Below, piece by piece: positions 17,765-27,512 of a DNA stretch of 64,000 nucleotides. Under the pieces are notes generated by a model. The model was not told where the DNA came from and searched no databases. It worked only from the letters and a program-made list of their open reading frames with translations. The translations under genes were made by a program, and so were the position numbers. Origin of the DNA: CAWUIH01 sp963922495 (GTDB taxonomy: Bacteria > Pseudomonadota > Gammaproteobacteria > Coxiellales > Coxiellaceae); the NCBI GenBank assembly GCA_963922495.1, contig CAWUIH010000001.1, forward strand, positions 62,001-126,000. The letters run 5' to 3'. Each line of letters begins with the position of its first letter. Position 1 is the first letter of the stretch.

Positions 17765-18496
17765 ATGGTAGAAAATCCGCACATTTTGATTGTCGATGAT
17801 GATCCACAGATTGGTGATTTAATCTCTGATTATCTGCAAAAACATAATTACCGTGTCACTGTGGCACGCGATGGTCAGGAGATGTCTCGCACTATGAAAT
17901 ACAGCAATATTGATTTGGTAGTGCTGGATATCATGCTGCCTGGTGAAGACGGTTTGAGTTTATGTCGCGGCTTGCGCGATAGTTCAGAGGTGCCTATCAT
18001 CATGCTCAGTGCTGCTGGTGATGAAGCGGATCGTGTGATTGGTTTGGAAGTTGGTGCGGATGATTATTTGCCGAAGCCATTCAGCCCTCGTGAATTATTG
18101 GCTAGAATTAAGGCGTTGGTCAGACGTGCTCACGGACAACTAGGCGAGCAGCGCCGTTCGCGTCGGGTAGCAAAAATGCCGAATATTTATTTCCAGCAGT
18201 GGACGTTAGACCAAAATAAACGCCGTCTAATTGCCCCTGACCAAATTACGATCCCGCTTAGCGCTGGTGAATATGAATTGTTAGTAGCTTTTTTAGAGCA
18301 TCCGCAGCGCACCCTGAATCGTGATCAATTACTGGATTTAACTCATGGTAGAGAGGCGTTGCCGTTTGATCGAACCATTGATGTCCAAGTTGCGCGGTTA
18401 CGCAAGAAAATTGAAAAAGATCCAAAGAATCCGAAAATTATTATCACAGTGCGTGGCGGAGGTTATCGCTTTGAAGCGGAAGTCGATACAGACTAG
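17765..18496 (+). CDS. ompR: OmpR-family response regulator
   Basis: DNA-binding response regulator of 243 residues. The receiver domain has the acidic pocket VDDDPQ (about residues 10-15), phospho-acceptor Asp in LVVLDIMLPGEDG (about 55-67) and LPKPFSPRELLARI with the conserved Lys (about 105). The C-terminal winged helix (about 140-238) contains LSAGEYELLVAFLEHP and DRTIDVQVARLRKKIEKDP, as in OmpR. It is followed 54 bases later by its kinase gene. The pairing and the LSAGEYELL form favour OmpR/EnvZ, but the regulated genes are not visible here. Confidence 0.85.
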   Translation: MVENPHILIVDDDPQIGDLISDYLQKHNYRVTVARDGQEMSRTMKYSNIDLVVLDIMLPGEDGLSLCRGLRDSSEVPIIMLSAAGDEADRVIGLEVGADDYLPKPFSPRELLARIKALVRRAHGQLGEQRRSRRVAKMPNIYFQQWTLDQNKRRLIAPDQITIPLSAGEYELLVAFLEHPQRTLNRDQLLDLTHGREALPFDRTIDVQVARLRKKIEKDPKNPKIIITVRGGGYRFEAEVDTD

Positions 18497-18550
18497 TTCG
18501 TGATGCCTAACTGCACAAGTTGCGTTATAATCTAGCCATTTAGATGGTAT

Positions 18551-19849
18551 ATGGCAGTTATGTTTAGTGATTTTAGCATTTTTGAGAGTAAACGTACTAC
18601 GCAATCATTTTGGATTCTTGTTGTTGGGTTCGTGTTGATCTTATTTGCGGCTACGTCAATGCTGAGCATCTATCTCATCTATGGCAGCCCCAAAGTGTCT
18701 CAGTCGCAGATTGCATTGACCGTGGCCAGAGACGTCGCCATCGCACAAATTACTCCCGTGTCGCAATTGCAGCCAGTGGTCGCTAATATGAACGCTTCAG
18801 GTGTAATGGTAACGATGGAACGTCATCCAGTGCCTAATTCACGCATCTTATTTCTCAACAGTCCAAATAATGTGCGCCACTTTGTGTTAACCCACCCGAC
18901 TGAAAACCACTTTAGTATCCAAGTCTCAAATGCGCGGTGGTTGAATTTTAACGTTTATCATCATTTGCGAGTTGTATGGTTGCGCACCGGCTTGATTGTT
19001 TGGTCACTGATTTTGCTGTTTGCGTTCGTATTTTTGGCAATATGGGTATTAAAACGAGGTGACTTGCCCATTCGTGCTTTTTCGCGTGCCACGGAGCGTT
19101 TTAGCGTTGACGTGCAGGCACCACCATTGCCTTTAATGGGACCGCCTGAGGTGCAAGAGGCGATTAAGGGTTTTAACGAAATGCAAAATCGTATTCGTCG
19201 CTTGTTAATGGATCGCACACAAATGCTTGCTGCAATTTCTCATGACTTGCGCACGCCAATCACGCGACTGCAATTGCGTGCAGAGTATTTGAAAGACACT
19301 AATCAGTATGAAAAAGCGTTGGCGGATCTCAATGAAATGGAGCAAATGATTTCCTCCATCTTGTCTTTTGCGCGAGATTATGCACGTAATGAACCCATGG
19401 AACGATTCGATCTGGTTGCGTTGCTGCAAAGTGTTTGTGACGACTTAATTGATCTTGGCAAAAAAATTAATTTAGAAATGACGTTTTCACGCCAAGCCTA
19501 TCTTGGCAGAATCACTGCGATTAAACGAGCGCTCAATAATGTGATTGAAAATGCGATTAAGTACGGTAAAAAAGCTGATATCATTTTAATTAAGCAAAAA
19601 GGCGAAATCCATATCATCGTTTCTGACTATGGTCCAGGTATTCCCGACGATCAGTTTGAGAAAGTGTTTGAACCGTTTTATCGTGTCGATGTCGCGCGAT
19701 CACTTCAAAAAAGTGGCACTGGTTTGGGCCTAGGCGTTGCGCGAGATATTATTCGCAGTCACGGTGGCGATATTCAATTGCAAAACCGCTCTCCGAAAGG
19801 TTTGGTGGTCACCATTATTTTTCCGGCAATGCAATCTTTTTCAGTGTAA
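18551..19849 (+). CDS. envZ: EnvZ-type sensor histidine kinase
   Basis: Inner-membrane sensor of 432 residues. TM segments at about 21-44 and 146-168 flank a periplasmic domain of roughly 100 residues; a HAMP region (LPIRAFSRATERF onward) follows. The phospho-acceptor His is in MLAAISHDLRTPITRLQLR (about residue 231), the N box in NNVIENAIKYG, G1 in SDYGPGIPDDQFEKVFEPFYR and G2 in GTGLGLGVARDIIRSHGG. It would phosphorylate the OmpR-type regulator upstream. Two starts are possible (18551 and 18560), with no strong ribosome site at either. Confidence 0.86.
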   Translation: MAVMFSDFSIFESKRTTQSFWILVVGFVLILFAATSMLSIYLIYGSPKVSQSQIALTVARDVAIAQITPVSQLQPVVANMNASGVMVTMERHPVPNSRILFLNSPNNVRHFVLTHPTENHFSIQVSNARWLNFNVYHHLRVVWLRTGLIVWSLILLFAFVFLAIWVLKRGDLPIRAFSRATERFSVDVQAPPLPLMGPPEVQEAIKGFNEMQNRIRRLLMDRTQMLAAISHDLRTPITRLQLRAEYLKDTNQYEKALADLNEMEQMISSILSFARDYARNEPMERFDLVALLQSVCDDLIDLGKKINLEMTFSRQAYLGRITAIKRALNNVIENAIKYGKKADIILIKQKGEIHIIVSDYGPGIPDDQFEKVFEPFYRVDVARSLQKSGTGLGLGVARDIIRSHGGDIQLQNRSPKGLVVTIIFPAMQSFSV

Positions 19850-19997
19850 ACTCGCACTTTATTGGGCGTTTTACGTTAAAATCAAAAATCATGAGTAAGC
19901 GGAGTCTCATTCGCGCCCTACAAACCCGGAACTCGGATTTTCTAGGATAATAGATGAAGATTTACTTTGCGAATTATTTTATGTGATGGGCTGAGCA

Positions 19998-20026
19998 TTG
20001 CAATAAACTAGCCGCAATCCTATTAT
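19998..20026 (+). promoter_or_regulatory. Sigma-70-type promoter at the head of the mur/fts cluster
   Basis: TTGCAA at 19998-20003, a 17-base spacer and TATTAT at 20021-20026. The murE ATG is at 20034, so transcription would begin at or next to the start codon, giving a leaderless or nearly leaderless mRNA; no ribosome site is visible. GGATAATAG at 19945-19953 is an exact inverted copy of CTATTATCC at 20020-20028, which overlaps the -10 box. Confidence 0.6.
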
Positions 20027-20033
20027 CCACTTT

Positions 20034-21509
20034 ATGAGATGCAAACGTACCGACTTTTTACTAGACAACCCTTCTTTGGCTCGTTCAGCGCAAGTTAACG
20101 TATCCAATATTCAATTCGATAGTCGTCGCGTACAATCTGGTGATTTGTTTTTAGCGTATCCTGGATTCAATAACGATGGTCGTTATTATATTAAGGATGC
20201 TATTGAGCGTGGTGCAGCAGCGGTTTTTTATGAATCAGAAAATTTTCAACCGCAGCTAGACACAAAAGTACCACTGATCCCTGTAGTCAAGTTGTGTCAT
20301 CAAGTGGGGTTGATAGCGGCGCGTTTTTTTGACAATCCTTCGGCGTGCTGCGATGTGATCGGTATTACCGGTACTAATGGAAAAACCAGTTGTTCACAAT
20401 TTATTGCTCAGGCTTTAAGTAATGAGGGCAATAAATGTGCTGTAATCGGCACTTGTGGGATCGGATTTTTACCCACACTTCATGCCATTACGCATACCAC
20501 ACCGCAGGCTGTGGATTTGCAGAGAGCGTTGCATCAACTGAATATGGAAGATGCGCAAACGATTGCAATGGAAGTTTCATCGCACGCGCTGGATCAACGA
20601 CGTGTAGCAGGTATTCAATTTAATACAGCAGTGTTTACGCAATTATCACAAGATCATCTCGATTATCATGGAACCATGGAAAATTATGCGAGAGCTAAAG
20701 AACGTCTGTTCGAATTTCCGCAATTATCGAATGCAGTGATCAATGCAGATGATTCTCTAGGTCAGAAATTGATAAAAAAATATGTTAACCGGTTAAATAT
20801 TCTCTCTTATTCACTGGGTAATCAGCCTGTGGTCGACGAGCCAGCAATTATTGTCACCAATATCATCGTGCAGCCTGGTGGATATTTAGTGGAGGTGGAT
20901 ACTCCGTTTGGTAACGGAGCATTTGCAACCTCATTATATGGAAGGTTTAACATTGCTAATTTATTGGCCGTATTAGGGGTATTGTTACATAAAAAGCTAC
21001 CACTTGATCGTGCTTTGCGATGTTTAAGTAATTTGCAGCCGGTAGTTGGTCGAATGGAATCCATTGCTAATTCGCAGGGGATATCGGTTTTAGTGGATTA
21101 TGCGCATACGCCAGATGCGCTTGAAAAAGCATTAATGGCATTGCGGGAACGCGCTTCGGCACAGCTTATTTGTGTGTTCGGCTGTGGGGGTGATCGTGAT
21201 CGCACTAAGCGTCCGCAAATGGCGAGAATTGTAGAACGTTATGCTGATAAATATATTTTAACTAATGATAATCCACGTTCGGAAAATCCTGCAGATATTA
21301 TCCAGCAAATTACAGCAGGATTTAAACAGCCTGAAAAAGCGATTATCAAATTAAATCGTGCCGATGCTATCCAATATGCCGTGCAAAATGCTTCCAAAAA
21401 TGATATTGTTTTGATTGCGGGTAAAGGCCACGAAAAATTTCAAATTGTTGGTAATGAACGTCTTCCGTTTGATGATGTGCAACAGGTGAAAAAGGTATTT
21501 GAGCAATGA
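20034..21509 (+). CDS. murE: UDP-MurNAc-tripeptide synthetase (meso-DAP adding)
   Basis: Adds meso-diaminopimelate to UDP-MurNAc-L-Ala-D-Glu in the cytoplasm. 491 residues: N-terminal domain with FDSRRVQSGDLFLAYPG, ATP site VIGITGTNGKTSCSQFIAQAL (about residues 110-130), HTTPQ, EVSSHALDQRRV, and the DNPRSENP motif (about 408-415) that selects meso-DAP over lysine. The start matches the full length of the family. First gene of the cluster, with its own promoter; it overlaps murF by 4 bases. Confidence 0.95.
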   Translation: MRCKRTDFLLDNPSLARSAQVNVSNIQFDSRRVQSGDLFLAYPGFNNDGRYYIKDAIERGAAAVFYESENFQPQLDTKVPLIPVVKLCHQVGLIAARFFDNPSACCDVIGITGTNGKTSCSQFIAQALSNEGNKCAVIGTCGIGFLPTLHAITHTTPQAVDLQRALHQLNMEDAQTIAMEVSSHALDQRRVAGIQFNTAVFTQLSQDHLDYHGTMENYARAKERLFEFPQLSNAVINADDSLGQKLIKKYVNRLNILSYSLGNQPVVDEPAIIVTNIIVQPGGYLVEVDTPFGNGAFATSLYGRFNIANLLAVLGVLLHKKLPLDRALRCLSNLQPVVGRMESIANSQGISVLVDYAHTPDALEKALMALRERASAQLICVFGCGGDRDRTKRPQMARIVERYADKYILTNDNPRSENPADIIQQITAGFKQPEKAIIKLNRADAIQYAVQNASKNDIVLIAGKGHEKFQIVGNERLPFDDVQQVKKVFEQ

Positions 21510-22846
21510 AGCTGTCGAAATTAGCAGAAATATTAAATGGAAAATTACTCGGCAATGACTTGGATTATTTTCATTTAAGTACAGATTCGCGAAACTTATC
21601 CCAAGGTGATTTATTTGTTGCCATCGTTGGTGAAAAATATAACGGTCATGATTTTTTGGGGTCGGCAAAAAAGAATGGTGCTATTGCTGCCGTAGTCAGT
21701 AAAGTACAATCCATTGATTTACCCCAAGTTCACGTCAAAGACACTACGATTGCTTTCGGTCAAATAGCTGCCCATCACCGCCAGGCTTTTCAACTACCGA
21801 TGATTGCCGTCACCGGCAGTTGTGGTAAAACCACAACGCGAGCATTATTGAACCAAGTGTTCAGTCAGCAAGCCAATGTGCTGTCAAGTGAAAAGAGTTT
21901 TAACAATCATATTGGTGTACCGCTGACATTATTGCGTCTCAACGACAGCCATCGTTTTGGGATTTTTGAACTGGGTGCAAATCACATTGGTGAAATCGAA
22001 TATTTGGCCGGATTAGTCAAGCCGGACATCGCTATCATTACCAATGCAGGTAAAGCTCATATTGAGGGTTTTGGTAGTCAAGGAGGCGTTGCTAAGGGGA
22101 AAGGCGAAATCTATCAATCTTTATCAGAATCTGGTACCGCAATTGTTAACAACGATGACGCGTATTCGGAGTATTGGAAAACGCTCATTGGGCACCGGCG
22201 CACGATTACTTTTGGTATCGCAGTGCAAGCTGATGTCATGGCAACTAATATTGAAATAGATCAGCAAGCAAAAACGCACTTTACATTGTCTATTCGCGAT
22301 AAAGAAATTACGGTGGCGTTGCCATTGTTGGGGCAACACAACGTTTATAATGCATTGGCCGCTGCAGCTACAGCCTATGCCTGTGATTTACCGATGTTAC
22401 TGATTAAGCAAGGTTTGGAGCAAGTCCTTCCGGTAAGTGGTCGCTTGGTGGAACAGCAAGGCTATGCGGGTATCTCAGTGATAGACGATAGCTACAATGC
22501 TAATCCAACTTCGGTGTCGGCCGCGATTGACGTTTTAGCACACCGCAGAGGTGAACGCTTTTTAGTGCTGGGTGATATGTTGGAGTTGGGTACAAATAGT
22601 CAACAGTTCCATTATCAAATTGGAGAATATGCGCAACAAGCTGGTATCACTCGTTTGTATTGTTTGGGTGATATGAGTCGGTATACTGTGGCGGGATTTG
22701 GAGAAAATGCTCATTTTTTTGCTTCTCACAAAGCGTTATTCGACAGTTTGAAAGAAGATTGTCATGATCAAGCTACGGTATTGGTTAAAGGCTCTTTAGC
22801 GATGGAAATGAGTCAAATTGCTCAAGGATTAGTTGAGGAAAAATAA
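21506..22846 (+). CDS. murF: UDP-MurNAc-tripeptide:D-Ala-D-Ala ligase
   Basis: Adds the D-Ala-D-Ala dipeptide to complete the pentapeptide precursor. 446 residues with STDSRNLSQGDLFVAIVG at the N-terminus, ATP site AVTGSCGKTTTRALLNQVF (about 100-118), FNNHIGVPLTLL, ELGANHIGEI, and the C-terminal DDSYNANPTSVSAAIDVL. Translationally coupled to murE by a 4-base overlap; mraY begins directly after its stop codon. The ligase that makes D-Ala-D-Ala (ddl) is not in this cluster. Confidence 0.95.
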   Translation: MKLSKLAEILNGKLLGNDLDYFHLSTDSRNLSQGDLFVAIVGEKYNGHDFLGSAKKNGAIAAVVSKVQSIDLPQVHVKDTTIAFGQIAAHHRQAFQLPMIAVTGSCGKTTTRALLNQVFSQQANVLSSEKSFNNHIGVPLTLLRLNDSHRFGIFELGANHIGEIEYLAGLVKPDIAIITNAGKAHIEGFGSQGGVAKGKGEIYQSLSESGTAIVNNDDAYSEYWKTLIGHRRTITFGIAVQADVMATNIEIDQQAKTHFTLSIRDKEITVALPLLGQHNVYNALAAAATAYACDLPMLLIKQGLEQVLPVSGRLVEQQGYAGISVIDDSYNANPTSVSAAIDVLAHRRGERFLVLGDMLELGTNSQQFHYQIGEYAQQAGITRLYCLGDMSRYTVAGFGENAHFFASHKALFDSLKEDCHDQATVLVKGSLAMEMSQIAQGLVEEK

Positions 22847-23932
22847 ATGCTATATTGGCTAGCGCACCTTTTTAGTGATCGTTTTCACTTTTTACGTGTG
22901 TTTCAATATTTAACTTTTCGATCTATTTTGGGCGCCTTAACTGCGTTACTCATGGTATTTATATTTTCACCAAGGATGATTACCTATTTGCGTGATTTGC
23001 AAATCAGTCAAACAATACGTACTAACGGTCCCCAAACACATCTTAGGAAGAAAGGAACCCCTACAATGGGTGGCGTATTGATTATTCTAGCTATTTCTAT
23101 TAGTTTGGTGCTGTGGGGTGACCTTTCCGATCACTATATTTGGTGTGTTTTAGTGATTTTATTAGGGTTTGGATTCATTGGCTGGATTGATGATTATCGT
23201 AAAGTGATTAAAAGGGACAGTATTGGTTTGCCGGCGCGCTGGAAATTTACCTTACAATCTATCCTGGGGTTGGGAGTCGCTTGTTATTTATATTTTTCGG
23301 CGCTTCATCCAGTAGAAACCGAGCTGGTTATTCCTTTTCTTAAAAATATCGCCCCCAATTTAGGTTTATTTTATATCGCGCTGGCTTATGTTGTCATTGT
23401 GGGTGGCAGTAACAGTGTGAATTTAACCGATGGTTTGGATGGTCTAGCGCTATTGCCAACGATTATGATTGGTGGTGCACTGGGTATTTTTGCCTATATT
23501 GCTGGTAATCATTTATTCGCTGAATATCTAACCGTGCCATACATTCCTGGTGTCGGTGAATTAGTCGTGTTTTCTAGTGCACTTTCAGGAGCGGGTATTG
23601 CTTTTTTATGGTACAACACCTATCCGGCAGAGGTTTTTATGGGTGACGTTGGTTCATTGGGTTTGGGGGCAGCACTGGGTGTGATGGCGGTTATGATCCG
23701 CCAAGAATTAGTTTTCATGGTGATGGGTGGAATATTTGTCGTTGAAACTTTGTCAGTTATTTTACAGGTAGGTTATTTTAAATTAAGCGGCGGCAAGCGA
23801 ATATTTTTAATGGCACCGTTGCATCATCATTTTGAATTAAAAGGTTGGCCTGAGCCGCGTATTATTGTGCGTTTTTGGACTATTACTTTTATTCTTGTGT
23901 TATGTGGTTTGGCAACACTGAAATTGCGTTAG
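22847..23932 (+). CDS. mraY: Phospho-N-acetylmuramoyl-pentapeptide transferase
   Basis: Integral membrane enzyme of 361 residues that transfers phospho-MurNAc-pentapeptide to undecaprenyl phosphate, giving lipid I. About ten TM segments are present with the Mg2+/substrate motifs KGTPTMGG (about residues 66-73), WIDDYRKV, NLTDGLDGLA and the cytoplasmic histidine loop APLHHHFELKGWPE (about 323-336). The ATG abuts the murF stop, so translation is coupled. Confidence 0.95.
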   Translation: MLYWLAHLFSDRFHFLRVFQYLTFRSILGALTALLMVFIFSPRMITYLRDLQISQTIRTNGPQTHLRKKGTPTMGGVLIILAISISLVLWGDLSDHYIWCVLVILLGFGFIGWIDDYRKVIKRDSIGLPARWKFTLQSILGLGVACYLYFSALHPVETELVIPFLKNIAPNLGLFYIALAYVVIVGGSNSVNLTDGLDGLALLPTIMIGGALGIFAYIAGNHLFAEYLTVPYIPGVGELVVFSSALSGAGIAFLWYNTYPAEVFMGDVGSLGLGAALGVMAVMIRQELVFMVMGGIFVVETLSVILQVGYFKLSGGKRIFLMAPLHHHFELKGWPEPRIIVRFWTITFILVLCGLATLKLR

Positions 23933-23939
23933 GTGTATC

Positions 23940-25271
23940 ATGGTCACTGCCGGCCTAAAAGTTATTATTGGATTGGGGAAAACAGGATTATCTTGCGCGC
24001 GTTTTTTTAGCAAGAACAATATTCCTTTTGCGGTTACAGATAGTAGAAAGTTACCGCCGTTTCTTGCCGACTTTAAACAACAATTTCCAGCCGCCAATTG
24101 TGATTTCGGTAGCATTTCCGAACAATTATTACAACAAGCTGAAGAAATTATTCTCAGCCCAGGAATTTCCCTTGCAGAACCTGCTGTAAAAAAACAGCTT
24201 GATAAAGGAAAATCTGTGGTGGGTGATATTGAAATCTTTAGTCGTTATTGTGATAAACCTATTATTGCGATCACGGGTACCAATGGGAAAACAACAGTCA
24301 CCGTATTATTAGGTGAAATGCTCAAAAACGCCGGTTATAAGGTTGCAGTTTGTGGCAACGTTGGTGAGCCAGTTCTAGAGCGTTTGCATGATGAGAAAGT
24401 TGATATTTATATAGTAGAGCTTTCTAGTTTTCAATTAGAGGCAACGCATTCATTGCGTACTAAAGCTGCGAGTATTTTGAATATCAGTGAAGATCACTTA
24501 GATCGCCACGGCACTTTAGAGAATTACGTGTGCACGAAACAACGAATCTTTACCAACTGTGGTCAAGCAGTGATTAATCTTGATGATCCAATAACATGGC
24601 GAAACGTAACTTTTGATCGGCAACCGATTACATTTGGTCTTTCTGAAAGTGCTGATTATTCAATAGTGATAGAAAACCAAAAAAAATATTTGGCTAAAAA
24701 TAATAGGCCCATTTTTTTAATGGATCAAATGAAGCTTAAAGGCCAACATCATGTTCTAAATGCTTTGGCTGCATTGGCATTAGCGCAAAGCGTCGCTGCT
24801 CCGCTGCAACCGCTGTTGGAAACACTCAAAACATTTGGGGGTGTCAAGCATCGGTGTCAGTGGGTACGACAAATTGATAATGTTAATTACTATAATGACT
24901 CAAAAGCGACTAATGTTGGTGCCACGCTTGCTGCTTTGAAGACATTAGCGCCACAATCACCAAAAGGAATTATTCTTATAGCCGGTGGACAGGGAAAAGG
25001 AGCTGATTTTTCTGTGATGCAACCAATGATAAGCCGGGATGTTAAATATCTGATACTGATTGGTGAAGATGCTGATAAATTACGGCAGATTTTCAAAGAG
25101 AGTACTCAAATTACGCTTGCTAAAGATTTGCATCAAGCGATCTTAATTGCAAAAAATCACGCTCAAGCTGGAGATGTGGTACTACTATCACCAGCGTGCG
25201 CTAGTTTTGATATGTTTGAAAATTTTGAGCAACGTGGAGAGTACTTTGTAAAAGTCGTTAAAGGATTGTAA
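23940..25271 (+). CDS. murD: UDP-MurNAc-L-Ala:D-Glu ligase
   Basis: Adds D-glutamate to UDP-MurNAc-L-Ala. 443 residues with an N-terminal Rossmann-like domain (VIIGLGKTGLSCARFF), ATP site AITGTNGKTTVTVLLGEML (about 111-129), ELSSFQLEAT, ILNISEDHLDRHG and the C-terminal YYNDSKATNVGATLAAL and SPACASFDMFENFEQRG motifs. Seven bases after mraY and overlapping ftsW by one base, inside the operon. Confidence 0.95.
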   Translation: MVTAGLKVIIGLGKTGLSCARFFSKNNIPFAVTDSRKLPPFLADFKQQFPAANCDFGSISEQLLQQAEEIILSPGISLAEPAVKKQLDKGKSVVGDIEIFSRYCDKPIIAITGTNGKTTVTVLLGEMLKNAGYKVAVCGNVGEPVLERLHDEKVDIYIVELSSFQLEATHSLRTKAASILNISEDHLDRHGTLENYVCTKQRIFTNCGQAVINLDDPITWRNVTFDRQPITFGLSESADYSIVIENQKKYLAKNNRPIFLMDQMKLKGQHHVLNALAALALAQSVAAPLQPLLETLKTFGGVKHRCQWVRQIDNVNYYNDSKATNVGATLAALKTLAPQSPKGIILIAGGQGKGADFSVMQPMISRDVKYLILIGEDADKLRQIFKESTQITLAKDLHQAILIAKNHAQAGDVVLLSPACASFDMFENFEQRGEYFVKVVKGL

Positions 25272-26434
25272 TGACGTACCCAAAAAAACAATTATGGTTT
25301 TATGATCGCTGGATTTTGTTACCGACATTGGCATTATCAATTATTGGTTTGTTAATGGTCGCTTCAGCGTCTATGGTCATTTCAGATCGGCAATTCGGCT
25401 GCCCATTACATTTTTTTCTGCGACAAATGATTTATTTTTTTGTTGGTTTAATGACTGCTTGGTTAATTACCCGAATTCCCATACGTGTTTGGATGAAGTG
25501 CAGTCCTATGTTATTGTTAGCTTGTATTTTTTTATTAATTGCCGTATTGATTCCAGGTATTGGAAAAATTGTAAATGGTAGTCGCCGCTGGATTTACTGT
25601 GGTTTTTTTTCATTACAAGTCTCAGAGTTGGTCAAATTAGGTGCCATTCTCTATTTATCCAGTTACTTGCAGCGCCATGCTGAACAAGTGACACTGCAAT
25701 TAAAGGGTTTTTTAAAACCAATGATGATTGCGGTGTTTCTGGCAGGATTATTATTATTACAACCCGACTTTGGTGCAGCCAGTGTCATTATAATGACCTA
25801 TTTGGCGTTATTGTTTATTGCCGGTGTGCGTATTTGGCCATTTTTTATTTTGCTATTACTGGTGATTGTTGCTATGAGCTTGTTAGCAGTATTGTCACCC
25901 TATCGCTTGCAACGGCTATTGACTTTTTTGCATCCTTGGATTAACCAATTCGGCTCCGGTTATCAACTCACGCAATCATTAATCGCTTTTGGACGTGGGG
26001 GGATTTTCGGTGTAGGACTTGGCAATAGCATCCAAAAATTATTTTATTTGCCTGAAGCGCATACTGATTTCTTGTTTGCAGTATTAGCAGAAGAACTGGG
26101 ATTAATCGGAGCACTTTTTGTTATTGGATTATTCGTCGTACTTGTTGGTAGAATGTTTATTGTGGCTCGGGCCGCATTGAGACACCAGCAGTTGTTTGCT
26201 GCATATTATGCCTACGCGGTTGCAATGTGGATTAGTTTGCAGTTGTTGATCAACTTGGGTGTCAATATTGGGTTGTTGCCAACGAAAGGATTAACCTTGC
26301 CTTTTATGAGCTATGGAGGTAGTAGCTTACTCGTTAATTGTATCGCTATCGGTATGATGTTACGAGTTTCTTTCGAAATCACCGTTGGAAGCGGTGCTTC
26401 AAAAAGTAAAAGAAATCACATAACACGGTATTAA
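25271..26434 (+). CDS. ftsW: Septal peptidoglycan glycosyltransferase FtsW
   Basis: SEDS-family membrane protein of 387 residues that polymerises lipid II at the septum with its cognate transpeptidase. About ten TM segments; diagnostic stretches are GSRRWIYCGFFSLQVSELVKLG (about 105-126), LQPDFGAASVI, GYQLTQSLIAFGRGGIFGVGLGNS and the terminal GLTLPFMSYGGSSL. Its usual partner FtsI is not encoded in this window. Starts in the TAATG overlap with murD. Confidence 0.94.
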   Translation: MTYPKKQLWFYDRWILLPTLALSIIGLLMVASASMVISDRQFGCPLHFFLRQMIYFFVGLMTAWLITRIPIRVWMKCSPMLLLACIFLLIAVLIPGIGKIVNGSRRWIYCGFFSLQVSELVKLGAILYLSSYLQRHAEQVTLQLKGFLKPMMIAVFLAGLLLLQPDFGAASVIIMTYLALLFIAGVRIWPFFILLLLVIVAMSLLAVLSPYRLQRLLTFLHPWINQFGSGYQLTQSLIAFGRGGIFGVGLGNSIQKLFYLPEAHTDFLFAVLAEELGLIGALFVIGLFVVLVGRMFIVARAALRHQQLFAAYYAYAVAMWISLQLLINLGVNIGLLPTKGLTLPFMSYGGSSLLVNCIAIGMMLRVSFEITVGSGASKSKRNHITRY

Positions 26435-26435
26435 T

Positions 26436-27512
26436 ATGAAACGTATTTTGATTATGGCAGGTGGTACAGGTGGACACATATTCCCCGCGTTGGTGGTAGC
26501 GCGTGCGTTGACACAAAACGGCATCGAGGTGGAATGGTTGGGTACGTCAGGTTTATTAGAACAAGAAATAGTATCTCCCGAATTTAAATTGCATCCACTA
26601 CAGATGAGAGGTTTACGTCGAAAGAGTGTGTTACAAAAACTTTGCATTCCCTGGCATTTACTGTGTTCTATTCTACGTAGTATGCGGATAATTTACCGCT
26701 TTAAACCCAATGTGATCATTGGTATGGGTGGCTATGTCGCGGCACCAGGTGGTATTGCAGCATGGCTTATGCGCGTGCCTCTGATTATTCATGAACAAAA
26801 CTCAATCGCTGGATTTACAAATCGCTCATTGGCTAAAATTGCTTGTACTGTGTTGCAAGCATTTCCAAAAACGTTTCCTCAAAAACCCAATGTTAAAACC
26901 ACTGGAAATCCAGTACGCCAAGAATTATTACAAGTACCGCAACCACGAGAACGGTTTGGAGGACGAATGGGTCCATTGCGTATTTTAATTTTAGGTGGCA
27001 GCCAAGGCGCCAAAGCAATTAATGAAACCGTGTTAAGTATGTTACAAGGCTATGAACACTTGGAGCAACTGGAAATCCAGCACCAAACGGGAAGGAATCA
27101 CTTTGCAAGCGTTAACGCAGCCTATCGGCACTTGACAGTGGTAGCAAAAGTTTATCCTTTTATCGATGACGTATTAAGTGCTTATTGCTGGGCAGATTTA
27201 GTAATATGCCGTGCGGGAGCGCTCACAGTCACGGAAATTGCAGCAGTCGGCGTAGCAAGTATTTTTGTGCCTTATCCGTATGCGGTTGATAATCACCAAC
27301 TTCACAATAGCCGATTTTTAGAGCAAGTTGGTGCTGCTGTAATTGTGCCGCAACAGCAATTTACTCCTGAAAAATTGACGCATTTACTACAAGAGCTTTT
27401 AAATAATCGGGATCGCTTAGTGGCTATGGCTGAGTGTGCCAGAGAAATGGTTAGGCCCAACGCAACCGAGCAAGTGATTGCAGAATGTGAGAAGTATTAT
27501 GATATTGGATAA
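26436..27512 (+). CDS. murG: Lipid II synthase MurG (GlcNAc transferase)
   Basis: Membrane-associated GT-B glycosyltransferase that adds GlcNAc to lipid I. 358 residues with the first glycine-rich loop MAGGTGGHIFPALVVA (about 7-22), GMGGYVAAPGGIAAWL, HEQNSIAGFTNR (about 125-136), LGGSQGAKAINE and the UDP-GlcNAc site CRAGALTVTEIAAVG. One base after ftsW; its 3' end overlaps murC by 14 bases. Confidence 0.95.
   Translation: MKRILIMAGGTGGHIFPALVVARALTQNGIEVEWLGTSGLLEQEIVSPEFKLHPLQMRGLRRKSVLQKLCIPWHLLCSILRSMRIIYRFKPNVIIGMGGYVAAPGGIAAWLMRVPLIIHEQNSIAGFTNRSLAKIACTVLQAFPKTFPQKPNVKTTGNPVRQELLQVPQPRERFGGRMGPLRILILGGSQGAKAINETVLSMLQGYEHLEQLEIQHQTGRNHFASVNAAYRHLTVVAKVYPFIDDVLSAYCWADLVICRAGALTVTEIAAVGVASIFVPYPYAVDNHQLHNSRFLEQVGAAVIVPQQQFTPEKLTHLLQELLNNRDRLVAMAECAREMVRPNATEQVIAECEKYYDIG

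Noticed and set aside
19935..19950. Possible seventh copy of the dispersed repeat (TTTTCTAGGATAATA)
   Set aside because: Resembles the 3' side of copy D but lacks the GC part of the core and the remaining flanks.
19850..20033. Possible tRNA or small RNA gene before murE
   Set aside because: No cloverleaf or T-arm pattern found; only a promoter and a 9-bp inverted repeat can be supported.
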